From G963662655 sp963665015 (GTDB taxonomy: Bacteria > Cloacimonadota > Cloacimonadia > Cloacimonadales > JAIOQZ01): a stretch of 64,000 nucleotides of DNA. The notes below the pieces were generated by a model. That model was not told where the DNA came from, did not search any database, and was given only the letters and a program-made list of their open reading frames with translations. Of the stretch, positions 18,701-27,580 are shown one piece after another; within the stretch, counting starts at the first letter, position 1, and each line of letters starts with the position of its first letter. The stretch spans positions 124,001 to 188,000 of the forward strand of contig CAXXSY010000003.1 of assembly GCA_963665015.2 (NCBI GenBank), written 5' to 3'. The position numbers and the translations under genes are program-made.

Positions 18701-18940
18701 AGGGTCTATCCCGGCGATCCGACCTTCAACATCAACGTTACGCGGGATGTCGAGGTCAGGATTCGTATGTACGACATCGCCGGCAATCTGATCTACGATC
18801 AATCGGCATTTTGCGATGCGAACATGCCGAATCGCGATAAATTCAATCTGAAGGCATCCCGATTGTCGTCAGGTCTCTATTTCATTCTTGTAGAAGCGGA
18901 TGGAGATGTGAAAAAGTTAAATTTTGGAGTTGAAAAATGA
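15794..18940 (+). CDS. M6-family secreted metalloprotease with T9SS sorting tail
   Basis: A 1048-residue exported zinc protease of the immune-inhibitor-A (M6) type. A signal peptide of about 20 residues (ILLVSLLASALWS) and a pro-region come first. The zinc site is AHEFGHQLGLPTLYDN with HEFGH at residues 241-245, and the Met-turn region is FGVMGTGAWNALG. Later parts contain integrin-like FG-GAP/VCBS segments (VGDFDEDGAIEIFYPM, IADVDVNGTLDIVLGG). The end is a type IX sorting tail (VFPNPVNRVYP, MYDIAGNLIYD, SSGLYFILVE). It should digest extracellular protein after export by T9SS. AGAGGAGGA precedes the start. The stop touches the next gene's upstream ATG, and the PorV-like gene follows at once. 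Confidence 0.9.
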   Translation: MSRKAYWILLVSLLASALWSMPPHPLKQDTSGYPNHNALRHAPLRSQSRVDGIPQTVLAIMVEYADVKFDDVADYPDNMVHDSTFVDAGIRHLQEFWQDASHGAYVFDYDIYDRVVLSKNMGYYGDDNYRERIVEMVEEVVVALDPEIDFNQYDAYIIFHAGAGQESDINDTNTETIWSTFINYWDMKDYYDPDDENPDFPGIPTNDGRYMTEFSIVPESQWQSDFTVADPILGILGVMAHEFGHQLGLPTLYDNYSGNGKSSGIGNFGVMGTGAWNALGYVPPMPCAWSRYYLGWETAIEITQNFENAQVDYILSDDPATTKVYKIPISDKEYFLIENRQQNPDNSTSQATGEPSFTFPLLAEGQDYYPEGHDHAGDPRFNWIENSYLGCEWDFYLPGYGGPEVPVTDPVTGDVNNEIIDGSGILIWHIDEYVIDVSFTPDFEYNTVNATAQHKGVDLEEADGVQHMDSYYPDPVRTGSPRDAFREGNNTYFGQSVNPDTGMSSLPTSDSNYGGSSMEVMDIGPSGLTMQFSVRFEWNLDTGYAGSNPLSAQVGDFDEDGAIEIFYPMPNGELYFWRDDERLVGGGFPDDTMFQGTVDQLYAYDEESDIFVVPCKVNMGPTYSFIFTPRDSTITYTEFFTGRTWAGHPVILPETVNGYKAMLPLHSEDGTEIVALDTDWQVTEAWLDSDSLHSNLIYDTNDHTLITFHRKADGSWMMRKRNLNDPNNPSNTPVAALNGVEVIEYALISDIDSAISGNEFVLLSSDDRLFLLDENGTTLRNFPLTLPESAYGCPSIADVDVNGTLDIVLGGENFIVVAGYNGEFLNAPIQSIEMPDTLGFAAQPIALNIDSDNDLEILGSLSLNRFCVWGDYYALEGSKSYSSRSRNCPIVAPDGDGGLMAYIPSDYGRIFRYRLPNANESALDNLVWNSEYGNNYRTASWIGPPVEVPPASGGVFAKGGVYVFPNPVNRVYPGDPTFNINVTRDVEVRIRMYDIAGNLIYDQSAFCDANMPNRDKFNLKASRLSSGLYFILVEADGDVKKLNFGVEK

Positions 18941-18960
18941 TGAAAACCATGGGAGGTTCC

Positions 18961-19869
18961 ATGAGGAAATATATTGTGCTGGGGATTGCGCTGCTGCTGC
19001 TGATTCCCCTGTTTGCTGCGAAAGTTGACGGGAAATCGGGCGAATACGGTTTCCAGATGCTCAAAATACCCACCAGTGCCGCCGTGGCCGGAACGGGAGG
19101 AACCGGAGCGTTCTTCACCAACGACGTTTTCGCGACCAAGGCGCATCCGACCGCTGGCGTGGTCAATCGAATCGGCGGAATCTCGCTGGTCTCGAACCAA
19201 TGGCTGTTCGATACGCAGATGACCAATCTGGGTGTGAACAATTCCAATGGAAAGACATCGATCGGCTTGACCCTGCGTTACCTGGACTACGGCGATTTCG
19301 AGAACCGCGATGACCAGGCCGTCCAGACCGGTGAATACCACCCGATGGACCTGGATATCATGGCCAACTACGGCTTCCGCCTGCACCCGAACCACTACGC
19401 CGGTGTCAACGTCAATCTGCTCTACGAAAAGATCAACACCGCATCGAGCTACGGCGTCGCGACCGATATCGGCTACACATGGCTGACCCCTCTGAAAGGC
19501 ATGAAGACCTACTTCACCGTGAAGAACATCGGCGTCACATCGGAGATGGAATCCGAATCGATCAAGCTGCCCATTGGCTACGAACTGGGTTTGGCGAAGG
19601 ACTTCGATTTCAGCAGCTTCCTCCTCCAGGGCGATGTGCGATTCCAGAAGTACGAGGACGACGACAATATGAAGGCAAACATCGGACTCGCGGCTACGCT
19701 TCTCGAAATCCTCAAGCTGCGTGCCGGGTACAAGGTCAATTACGATATCGAAGACATCAGTGCCGGTATCGGAGTCCACTGGAAGAATTTTGGCGTCGAT
19801 TATACCTGGCTGCCGATCAAGGAAGAGATCGGGGATGTCCATATGATCGGCCTTACCTATGATTTTTAA
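18961..19869 (+). CDS. PorV/PorQ-family outer-membrane beta-barrel protein
   Basis: A 302-residue barrel. A signal peptide (YIVLGIALLLLIPLFAAK) is followed by the family's N-terminal signature: GFQMLKIPTSAAVAGTGGTG, then a segment on co-ordinates of the barrel (HPTAGVVNRIGGISLVSNQW), alternating strands, and a C-terminal aromatic (GLTYDF) typical of barrel proteins recognised by BAM. In type IX secretion PorV receives cargo from the translocon and hands it to the sortase. Here the gene lies between two proteases with sorting tails, so a role in their export is likely. The start at 18961 follows GGGAGG; a start at 18937 would overlap the previous stop and place 8 extra residues before the signal peptide. 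Confidence 0.82.
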   Translation: MRKYIVLGIALLLLIPLFAAKVDGKSGEYGFQMLKIPTSAAVAGTGGTGAFFTNDVFATKAHPTAGVVNRIGGISLVSNQWLFDTQMTNLGVNNSNGKTSIGLTLRYLDYGDFENRDDQAVQTGEYHPMDLDIMANYGFRLHPNHYAGVNVNLLYEKINTASSYGVATDIGYTWLTPLKGMKTYFTVKNIGVTSEMESESIKLPIGYELGLAKDFDFSSFLLQGDVRFQKYEDDDNMKANIGLAATLLEILKLRAGYKVNYDIEDISAGIGVHWKNFGVDYTWLPIKEEIGDVHMIGLTYDF

Positions 19870-19902
19870 TCCAACCGAATGATTCAATAGAAAGGAGATT
19901 TC

Positions 19903-22900
19903 GTGGTACGACGAATCGTTATTGCCCTCATGCTGCTTCAGGCGGTATTAGTGTTTTCACTGGAATATACGCCGCGTCAGATGATCATCCGCACGACAGA
20001 GCCGGTCACCACAAGGCAGAACGGCTTTGGACTCAGCAGCTTCGACACCTACCTTCAATCGAAGCGGATCAACGACCTGAAACCGGTGTTGAAAAAGGCG
20101 GATAACCGGTACTTCGTCGCCACCTTCGACGAAGAAATCGACTGGCAGCAGATTCGTTCGGAAAGACGGCGTTTCGACGGCATCGACTATTTTCAGCCAA
20201 ACTATATCAACAAGCTCTACGTCACGCCGAACGATCCCTATTTCGTCAATCAGGAGCTCGATCTCGTACAGGTTCCGCAGGCATGGGAAACGGTCACCGG
20301 AAACGATCAGATTATCGTGGCGGTGATCGACTCGGGTATGCTGTTCGAACACCCGGACCTCCAGAACAACATCTTTATCAACAGCGGTGAAATCGCCGAC
20401 AACAATATCGACGACGACAACAACGGTTACATCGACGACTGGCGGGGATGGGACTTCTCCGACGCGCCCGAACTGGAAAGCATCGCGCTGGGAGACTATG
20501 TCGATCAGGACAACGATCCCACGGACGAGAACAAGCACGGAACGCACGTCTGCGGTATCATCTGTGCCGACACGAACAACGACCTCGGCGTGGCCGGTAT
20601 AATGTACAGTTGCCGGCTGATGGTTATCCGCGCCGGTTTCCGTACTACCGAAGGCTATGGCTACCTGCAGGACGACGACAGCGCCGCGGCGATCGTCTAT
20701 GCCGCCGACATGGGCGCCGATGTGGTCAACCTGAGCTGGGGCGACACCAACTACTCCGACATCATCGCCGACGCCTGCCAGTACGCCTACGACCATGGCA
20801 CCATTATCGTCGCGTCCGCGGGTAACGACCCCGTGCCCGGACTCAGCTATCCGGCAAAGCTTTCCACCACCATCGCGGTCGGCGCGGTCGATAGCTACTA
20901 CAACCTGACCGGTTTCAGCAGCTACGGGCCCAACCTCGATCTGATGGCACCCGGACAGCAGATTCTCAGTACCTACGATATCGTCGATGGCGTGGGAACC
21001 TACGAGATGCAGTCGGGAACCTCGATGGCGGCGCCGTTCGTCACCGGAGCCGTCGGACTGCTGCTTTCCAAGGACCCCAATCTGAACTTCCACGAGGTCC
21101 GCGCCAAGCTTGCGCAATCCGCGGACGACTATGGTGAGGAAGGATTCGACAACTATTACGGCAACGGTGTTCTGAACGTGCACAGACTGGTGCAGTACGA
21201 GAACCTGCCCCTGATCGAGATCACGTACCCGGAAGAGAGTATGGGGCTCAACGAGAGCTTCGACATCATCGGAACGGTTACCGCGCCCAACTTCTTCCGC
21301 TATTCGGTCATGTACACCGATCAATTGTTGCCGGAAGAAATGGATTGGCTCGATGTGGAAAACCACACCAACACGCCCTCCTTCCACTACGACGAAGTGC
21401 AGGACGACGTGATCGCCAGCTTCAACGTGCTCGACCTCTTCCCGGACGGGAACTACCTGATCAAAATCGAGGTTCTCACCACCGACGGAAAGCGATTCAG
21501 CTATCGCCGTACCGTGGGAATCGACCAGTCTCCGCCGGAGCTGGACATGAACAAATTCGGCATTTTCGTCCGCTACGAGGATGAAATTCCGACCTATTAC
21601 GTCCAGGCTGTCTATGACGAACCGGTTATCCTCGAAGCGTCCTGCTTCACCCAGGGTGGACAGGAATATACCTTCTTCAGCGACTACAGCGACTCGCTGC
21701 AAATCGTTCGCATACCCGAAACCATCCCCGAAGGCGTGATCGACATCCAGCTCACCGCGACCAATGTCACCGGACTCAGAGCCACTTCCGCGCTGTTCCA
21801 AAACGTTGCGGATATCCAGTTCGATTCGATCGATATCCACGAATATGCCCAGAGCATTTCCGGGATTGGGTTGGTGCCGATTCCCGTGAGGGGTTCGGAA
21901 GAGCGCAAGCTCGTCGGTATGACCATGACATCGGGCTATGGGCCGGTGCAGTTCTACCAGATCGTCAACAACGAGGTCGTCAGCATTCCCGGATCGAGCT
22001 TCACCGATCAGTTCTGGCCGCTCTCGACGGGCGACACCGATGAGGATGAACGGCTCGAGGTGCTGGGGCTTCGCCTGGACACGGCAACGCTCTACGAACA
22101 GGCACCCGGTGCGTCTCCCGAAACCTATGCCTACATCCCGATGTGGAATCAGATGAACATCTCGGGCGGTAAGTTCACCGATTTTACCAACGACGGAGTC
22201 GATGACATCATCCTGGTCACCAATATCGCCTCCGGAAGGGTGCTGAAGCTGTATCAACGATCCGGCGCCAATTTCAACGAAGTGGATGAGATTCGTAACG
22301 GAACCACGACCCTCTCCAGAAACATGTTCGTTCCGACCGTGTTCTGCGATGACTTCGACAATGACGGAAATCCCGATATCCTTGCTGCGGACATCGATGG
22401 CGATGTCATTATTTACGAGAACAATACCGGCTCGTTCGAGCAGATATGGACCACACGCCTGCCCATCACCGAAACATACTACCTTGCGATCGGAGATTTT
22501 ACCGGGAATCGTCACACCGATTTCTGCGTGGGCGGTTCGCAGTCCGATACCTCCGATCCCAACAAGACTTTCTGGTATTTCGAGATTTTCAAGGGTATAA
22601 ACAACAACCAGTTCGAGTCGGTCGGGCAGCTTATGTTCACGAAGGTGGAATCGCAAAACTCCATCACGTCCCTCGATATCGATGACGACGGCAACGACGA
22701 ATTGATCTTCTCGCTCTCACCCAACATCTACGTTGTGGATTACATCGATGGACGGTTCGTTCCCATTTGGCGCGGCTCTTCGTTCAAATCCTACAACACG
22801 GTCGCTTTCCCGGCAACCGATACCGAACCCGCGACGTTCCTGTTCAACAATCTTCAGAGCGACACGGACTTCGCGGCCCTCGGATTTCCGGCGGAGGAAT

Positions 22901-24075
22901 TCACCGGCCCAGCAACGCCACAGGGATTCCGCGTCGCGCCGGTTGACCAATCGACCGTGCGCCTCGACTGGGTTCGTTCCCCGATCGATTACTATCGTGT
23001 CTATCGCAGGCATAATGGCGAGATCGAGATCGTTGCGGAGCCCGGAATCGCGACCTACACCGATACGGGACTCAATCCCGGTAAGACGTATGAATATGCC
23101 GTTACATGCGTCGATGAGAGCATAGTGCCAAGCGAATCGCGCATGACCCTTTGGAAGGAGGTCACGGTCGATGTACCGCCGCAGCTCGAATGGGTGCGCA
23201 TGGTCTCGCCTACCAGCCTCCGGCTCAAGTTCGACCGCAAGCTGAACCTGGACGCGATCAACGTGGGACACTACGAGGTGAATCACGAGGTCGGAAATCC
23301 CGAATCGGCGATCATGACCGATGAGCAGGAAGGCGTTCTGCTTCGCTTCAACAGGGTGTTTACCTATTATCCCGATTACATCCTCTCGATCAAGGAACTG
23401 ACGGGGCAGTCGGGCGTTCCGATCGAGATAGAATCGGTCTCATTCGACTTCGTTGACGATGTCGAACCACCCAACGTGAAGGAAATTCGCATCGTCCGGG
23501 GAAACCGGGTCGAGGTGGTGTTCACGGAGGTCGTCGCAACCTCGGCGGGGAATATGGGCAATTACACGTTGAATCTTCCTTCGGTCGATCAGCACAACGG
23601 AATCGAATCCGTCAGCCATTCCGACAGCGTGGTCACCGTCGATTTCAAAAAGGATCTGGTCTATACCTCGCAGCCGTATCAACTGGTCATGCGGAACATC
23701 GAAGACCTCTACGGCAACGATCTCCCGAACGATAGCGATATTCAGGCTTTCAGCTTGACAGACCTGGAGCCTCTGCGGAATCTTGATCATATGGTCGTTT
23801 ATCCTAATCCTTTCTACGCAAAGGATTTTTACGCGGTGAAGTTTGACAATCTGCCGGCGAATCAGACCGGAAGGATATGGATTTATAATCTGAATGGCGA
23901 CCTGGTGTATGAAAAAGCCCTGAACTCATCATCCCTGAAGATCGAGGACAACAATGTCTATTTTGCATGGCCGGCCACGAACAATCTTCAGAAGGCTGTT
24001 GCATCCGGGGTCTATTTCTACGTTATCAAGATGGGCGGCGATCGCCAGAAGGGTACCCTTTCGGTGATCCGGTAA
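19903..24075 (+). CDS. S8 subtilisin-like secreted protease with VCBS, FN3 and T9SS tail
   Basis: A 1390-residue exported serine protease. The start is GTG with AAAGGAG 5 bases upstream, then a signal peptide (IVIALMLLQAVLVFS) and a fervidolysin-like pro-region ending in FQPNYINKLYVTPNDPYF. The catalytic triad is Asp143 (AVIDSGMLFEHPDL), His212 (HGTHVCGI) and Ser374 (SGTSMAAPFVTGA). Beyond about residue 430 come beta-sandwich domains and VCBS/FG-GAP repeats (DDFDNDGNPDILAADIDGD). An FN3 domain (VRLDWVRSPIDYYRVYRRH) and SbsA-like Ig domains follow. The tail is a type IX sorting signal (VVYPNPFYAKDF, IYNLNGDLVYE, ASGVYFYVI). It lies 33 bp after the PorV-like gene. Confidence 0.92.
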   Translation: MVRRIVIALMLLQAVLVFSLEYTPRQMIIRTTEPVTTRQNGFGLSSFDTYLQSKRINDLKPVLKKADNRYFVATFDEEIDWQQIRSERRRFDGIDYFQPNYINKLYVTPNDPYFVNQELDLVQVPQAWETVTGNDQIIVAVIDSGMLFEHPDLQNNIFINSGEIADNNIDDDNNGYIDDWRGWDFSDAPELESIALGDYVDQDNDPTDENKHGTHVCGIICADTNNDLGVAGIMYSCRLMVIRAGFRTTEGYGYLQDDDSAAAIVYAADMGADVVNLSWGDTNYSDIIADACQYAYDHGTIIVASAGNDPVPGLSYPAKLSTTIAVGAVDSYYNLTGFSSYGPNLDLMAPGQQILSTYDIVDGVGTYEMQSGTSMAAPFVTGAVGLLLSKDPNLNFHEVRAKLAQSADDYGEEGFDNYYGNGVLNVHRLVQYENLPLIEITYPEESMGLNESFDIIGTVTAPNFFRYSVMYTDQLLPEEMDWLDVENHTNTPSFHYDEVQDDVIASFNVLDLFPDGNYLIKIEVLTTDGKRFSYRRTVGIDQSPPELDMNKFGIFVRYEDEIPTYYVQAVYDEPVILEASCFTQGGQEYTFFSDYSDSLQIVRIPETIPEGVIDIQLTATNVTGLRATSALFQNVADIQFDSIDIHEYAQSISGIGLVPIPVRGSEERKLVGMTMTSGYGPVQFYQIVNNEVVSIPGSSFTDQFWPLSTGDTDEDERLEVLGLRLDTATLYEQAPGASPETYAYIPMWNQMNISGGKFTDFTNDGVDDIILVTNIASGRVLKLYQRSGANFNEVDEIRNGTTTLSRNMFVPTVFCDDFDNDGNPDILAADIDGDVIIYENNTGSFEQIWTTRLPITETYYLAIGDFTGNRHTDFCVGGSQSDTSDPNKTFWYFEIFKGINNNQFESVGQLMFTKVESQNSITSLDIDDDGNDELIFSLSPNIYVVDYIDGRFVPIWRGSSFKSYNTVAFPATDTEPATFLFNNLQSDTDFAALGFPAEEFTGPATPQGFRVAPVDQSTVRLDWVRSPIDYYRVYRRHNGEIEIVAEPGIATYTDTGLNPGKTYEYAVTCVDESIVPSESRMTLWKEVTVDVPPQLEWVRMVSPTSLRLKFDRKLNLDAINVGHYEVNHEVGNPESAIMTDEQEGVLLRFNRVFTYYPDYILSIKELTGQSGVPIEIESVSFDFVDDVEPPNVKEIRIVRGNRVEVVFTEVVATSAGNMGNYTLNLPSVDQHNGIESVSHSDSVVTVDFKKDLVYTSQPYQLVMRNIEDLYGNDLPNDSDIQAFSLTDLEPLRNLDHMVVYPNPFYAKDFYAVKFDNLPANQTGRIWIYNLNGDLVYEKALNSSSLKIEDNNVYFAWPATNNLQKAVASGVYFYVIKMGGDRQKGTLSVIR

Positions 24076-24097
24076 TCCGCCCAGGAAAGGAGCATGA

Positions 24098-24904
24098 ATG
24101 ATATCACTCGATTGGAAATACAGACTGAAAGAAGACACGGAAGATTTCTTCAAACGGAAACTGCCTTCGGGCGATTTCGATATCGAAATCATCTACAACG
24201 CCTACCCGGAACGTATCGACGGAAAGATACCAAAAGAGGTTATCACGTTCGTCGCCAAGACGCTGGCAGGCAAGCTTGCGCGAAAGCCGGAGCAGTATCT
24301 GGATTTCTACGATTACCTCTGGAAAAGCAAGGGTGAATTCGGCAGGACCGCGTTGAGCTACATCATGGCACGCGCGGTGAAGAAGAACCCCGATATCTTC
24401 CTCGACTACACCGGAAAGCTGGTCGAGAAATCCCGCAACGAACACGACGTGAACCTGCTTCTGGACAAGACCCTCTTCCCGCTTCTGAAGAGTAAGCCTG
24501 AAGCCTATCTGGATCGGGCGATCCGCTGGCTCAAGTTTGAAAACACCGTCTCGCAGAAAGCGGTCGTCAAGCTTCTGATCAAGCTTTGCAAGCAGGACGA
24601 AGAGCTGATCAAGCCGGTCTTCAAGCGACTGGAAAGCCTCTGGCTCTACGCAGACGCGGAGATGGTCAAGGCGAACATCCAGTTCCTCAAGGCGGTTTAC
24701 AAGCTCGACCGGGATTTCTATATCGACGTCTTCAGGCACTACCACAACACACGCAACCCCGTGTTCGTCGAGATACTCTCCGGCGCGATCGTCGATTACG
24801 ATCCGGTGATCGAAGAAGCGGTGGCTCTCTGGGTCAGGAGCGGGAACGCACGGCTCAAGAAGGCGGCTCTCTCGGCGGAACGGATACTGAAACGAAAGAA
24901 ATGA
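24098..24904 (+). CDS. HEAT-repeat-like helical protein
   Basis: A 268-residue, all-helical, basic protein with no signal peptide. Repeated helix pairs (for example SQKAVVKLLIKLCKQDEELIKPVFKRL and MVKANIQFLKAVYKLDRDFY, in separate units) look like HEAT/ARM or DNA-alkylation-repeat (AlkD-like) units. Such folds form curved scaffolds that bind protein or DNA. I see no residues that would prove AlkD-type glycosylase activity, so the function is left open. AAAGGAG lies upstream of the start. It sits 22 bp after the S8 protease and 9 bp before greA, inside the long plus-strand operon. Confidence 0.55.
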   Translation: MISLDWKYRLKEDTEDFFKRKLPSGDFDIEIIYNAYPERIDGKIPKEVITFVAKTLAGKLARKPEQYLDFYDYLWKSKGEFGRTALSYIMARAVKKNPDIFLDYTGKLVEKSRNEHDVNLLLDKTLFPLLKSKPEAYLDRAIRWLKFENTVSQKAVVKLLIKLCKQDEELIKPVFKRLESLWLYADAEMVKANIQFLKAVYKLDRDFYIDVFRHYHNTRNPVFVEILSGAIVDYDPVIEEAVALWVRSGNARLKKAALSAERILKRKK

Positions 24905-24913
24905 CAGGTAAAT

Positions 24914-25387
24914 ATGGCTGAATATATTACAGAAGAAGGAATGAAAAAACTGCGGCGCCGGATGAGCAATCTAATGGAAAACGAACGTCCCGCAGTGATC
25001 AAGCAGGTGCAGACTGCCCGTGAGATGGGCGACCTCAGCGAAAACGCAGAGTACCACGCCGCGCGTGAACGGCAGCGTCATATCGATGCCGAACTGGAAC
25101 GCATACGCAGGCGGCTCTCCGTCTTGCAGGCGATCAATCCCGACACGATCCCCAAAGACGCGGTTCGCTTCGGCGCCTATATCGAAGTGGAAGACTGCGA
25201 CAGCCAGGACAAGCTCCGCTACCGGCTGGTGGGCGTAGATGAGGTGGAAGACACCGAGGACGATCTGGTGCTGATCTCGGTCGCGTCTCCGATCGGCAGA
25301 GCCATGGTCGGCAAGAAGAAGGGCGAATCGTTCGTCGTGAAAGCACCTGTCGGCGATCGCAAAATGAAAATATTAAAAATATGGTAA
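24914..25387 (+). CDS. greA: Transcription elongation factor GreA
   Basis: A 157-residue factor, the usual length, that enters the RNA polymerase secondary channel and stimulates cleavage of backtracked RNA. The N-terminal coiled coil begins EEGMKKLRRRM and carries the catalytic tip GDLSENAEYHAARERQ with its acidic pair. The C-terminal FKBP-like domain ends VASPIGRAMVGKKKGESF, the GreA signature. It overlaps the following aminopeptidase frame only if the longer start of that gene is used; with the chosen start there is an 11-bp gap. Confidence 0.95.
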   Translation: MAEYITEEGMKKLRRRMSNLMENERPAVIKQVQTAREMGDLSENAEYHAARERQRHIDAELERIRRRLSVLQAINPDTIPKDAVRFGAYIEVEDCDSQDKLRYRLVGVDEVEDTEDDLVLISVASPIGRAMVGKKKGESFVVKAPVGDRKMKILKIW

Positions 25388-25398
25388 AGGATAGAAAC

Positions 25399-26814
25399 AT
25401 GGACAAAGACCAAGCAAAAAAATTGAAATACGCACGCAAGAATTTCTGGGAAGAAGCAGGGGAAGAGGAACGGAAAAACGCCTTCGATTTCAATCGCGGC
25501 TACAAAGAATTCCTGAACTACTGCAAGACCACCCGCGAGACGGTTCTCTTCGCGGAGAACGTGCTTCGCGAAAACGGATTCAAGGACATCTACAACTCGA
25601 AATCGGCGAAGAAGGTTTTCGGCGTTTCCAGAGAGAAGAACATCATCGCGGTCCGGTTTGGAAAGAAGAAGGTTTCCGAGGGACTCAACATCGTGGCGGC
25701 GCACGTCGATACCCCGCACATCGACCTGAAGCAATGCCCCGTATATGAAGACGGCGCAAGCGGATTCGGCATGCTCAGAACGCACTATTACGGCGGAATC
25801 AAGAAATACCAGTGGCTCTCCACTCCGCTCGCGCTTCACGGCGTGGTAATCAAGGCGGATGGCGAGAAGGTCCGTATCTCTGTCGGCGAAGACGACGGCG
25901 ATCCGGTATTCGTGATGCCCGACCTGCTCCCGCATCTGGCGAGCAAGGAACAGTATGCCAAGAAGATGGCCGACGCGGTTGACGCCTCCCGGCTCAACGT
26001 GGTGTTCAATTCGATCCCCTTCATGACCGAAGAGGACGAAGACGACATCAAGGAAGCGGTGAAGCTTCAAGCGCTGGTGCTGCTCAACGAGAAGTACGGC
26101 ATCACCGAGGAAGACTTGATCTCCGCCGAGCTGGAACTGGTTCCCGCCGGAAAGGCGCGCGACTGCGGTCTGGACGGCAGCCTGGTTCTCGCCTACGGAC
26201 AAGACGACCGTGTGTGCTCATACACCTCGCTGACGGCGCTGCTGGACGCGCAGGACCCCGATCACACCGCCATGGTCTATCTGGTGGACAAGGAAGAGAT
26301 CGGCAACGTGGGAAACACCGGCGCGGACTCGATCTACCTGCTGGATTTCATTTCCGACCTGCTGGCGTATGCCGGCGAAAATGGCGACAGTGTGACGCTG
26401 AGGAAGACCCTGATCAACAGTCGGTTCCTCTCTGCGGACGTCAACGCCGCCATCAACCCCAATTTCCCGAACGTGCTCGAACACGACAACGCAATCCACC
26501 TCGGAAACGGCGTGGGTATGGCGAAATACACCGGCGCACGGGGTAAATCTGGCACCAACGACGCCAACGCCGAATTCGTCGCGCAGATCAACCGCCTCTT
26601 CAACCAGGAGAAGGTCTTCTGGCAGACGGGAGAACTGGGCAAAGTCGATGAAGGCGGCGGCGGAACCATCGCACGCAAGCTGGCGGACTATGGTTCGGAC
26701 GTCCTCGACTGCGGTCCGGGCGTGCTCGGAATGCACGCGCTGTACGAGCTGACCAGTAAGGCGGATGTCTATTCCACCTACCGCGCCTACAAGGTGTTCT
26801 ACGAGAAGGCTTGA
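25399..26814 (+). CDS. M18-family aminopeptidase
   Basis: A 471-residue cytoplasmic metallo-aminopeptidase of the aspartyl aminopeptidase/ApeA group, which removes N-terminal residues from peptides. Two-zinc ligands are visible in order: His in NIVAAHVDTPHIDL, the bridging Asp in YGQDDRVCSYTSL, the glutamates in VDKEEIGNVGNTG, Asp in FLSADVNAAINP and the final His in GVLGMHALYEL. Length fits the family (430-490). The start at 25399 has AAAGGAT upstream and is preferred to 25381. The next gene begins 1 bp after its stop, indicating coupled translation. Confidence 0.9.
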   Translation: MDKDQAKKLKYARKNFWEEAGEEERKNAFDFNRGYKEFLNYCKTTRETVLFAENVLRENGFKDIYNSKSAKKVFGVSREKNIIAVRFGKKKVSEGLNIVAAHVDTPHIDLKQCPVYEDGASGFGMLRTHYYGGIKKYQWLSTPLALHGVVIKADGEKVRISVGEDDGDPVFVMPDLLPHLASKEQYAKKMADAVDASRLNVVFNSIPFMTEEDEDDIKEAVKLQALVLLNEKYGITEEDLISAELELVPAGKARDCGLDGSLVLAYGQDDRVCSYTSLTALLDAQDPDHTAMVYLVDKEEIGNVGNTGADSIYLLDFISDLLAYAGENGDSVTLRKTLINSRFLSADVNAAINPNFPNVLEHDNAIHLGNGVGMAKYTGARGKSGTNDANAEFVAQINRLFNQEKVFWQTGELGKVDEGGGGTIARKLADYGSDVLDCGPGVLGMHALYELTSKADVYSTYRAYKVFYEKA

Positions 26815-26815
26815 T

Positions 26816-27580
26816 GTGAGAAACGCACGCTTTGCGATCCTCCTGATCCTGGTGATTGTCACCGGGTGTTCCCAATCGGCGATCCTGGAAAAGCGAGTCG
26901 CCGAAAACGAAAAGCGTCTGGAAAACCTCGGGGTCGATGTCAGCGACAATACGATGAAGATCGGTAAGCTGGACAAACCCGGGGCAACACCGGAGTCGGA
27001 AATCAGACCGGACGAGGTGGGACGTTTGACGGATCGCATCGAGCGACTCGAAAGGCAGATCGTCGATCTACAGCGTGAGATTCGCACCATGAAATCAAGG
27101 GAGACGGACGCGTTCGAGCGGTTCTCGCAGCCAGAGCCCAAGCAGGAAACAACGGTGGAACAACCGCTTGCCCTGCCAAAGGTGGAGCGACGCGCAGAGC
27201 CGGAGGTATCGCAGGTCGAGAAACTCTACAACGCGGCGCGGGAGCTCTACATGAAGCGCAAGTACGACGCCGCTGTGCTGAGCTTCCAGGAGCTTATCGG
27301 CGACTACCCGACCAGCGATCTGGCGGCCAACGCGCAGTATTGGATCGGCGAGTGCTACTACGACCGCGATTCTTTTGTCAAGGCGATCGACGAATTCCAG
27401 AAAGTGATCGATTTTTACCCCACCTCGAAGAAAGCGCCCGACGCTCAGCTCAAGGTGGGGCTTTGTTATAAACAGCTCGGAAAGGTCGAACAGGCTCGAC
27501 TCGAAATCAAGCGCATCGAGAAGATGTACCCCAATTACGAGCGCAAGGCCCTGATCGACAAGATTCTCGAGGATTTTTGA
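26816..27580 (+). CDS. YbgF/CpoB-like TPR lipoprotein
   Basis: A 254-residue predicted lipoprotein starting at GTG, with GAGAAGG upstream. The signal ends in LVIVTGCS (lipobox Cys). A coiled coil with heptads follows (RLTDRIERLERQIVDLQREI in part), then TPR units: KLYNAARELYMKRKYDAAVL, a unit around AQYWIGECYYDRDSF and one around AQLKVGLCYKQLGK. This is the layout of YbgF/CpoB, which works with the Tol-Pal system and peptidoglycan synthesis during envelope constriction. No tol-pal genes are in view. The stop overlaps the next ATG by one base (TGATG). Confidence 0.8.
   Translation: MRNARFAILLILVIVTGCSQSAILEKRVAENEKRLENLGVDVSDNTMKIGKLDKPGATPESEIRPDEVGRLTDRIERLERQIVDLQREIRTMKSRETDAFERFSQPEPKQETTVEQPLALPKVERRAEPEVSQVEKLYNAARELYMKRKYDAAVLSFQELIGDYPTSDLAANAQYWIGECYYDRDSFVKAIDEFQKVIDFYPTSKKAPDAQLKVGLCYKQLGKVEQARLEIKRIEKMYPNYERKALIDKILEDF

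Noticed and set aside
19957..22656. 899-codon open frame on the minus strand opposite the S8 protease gene
   Set aside because: It mirrors a GC-rich plus-strand gene with full catalytic motifs; the antisense protein has no domain and an odd His/Val/Asp-rich composition.
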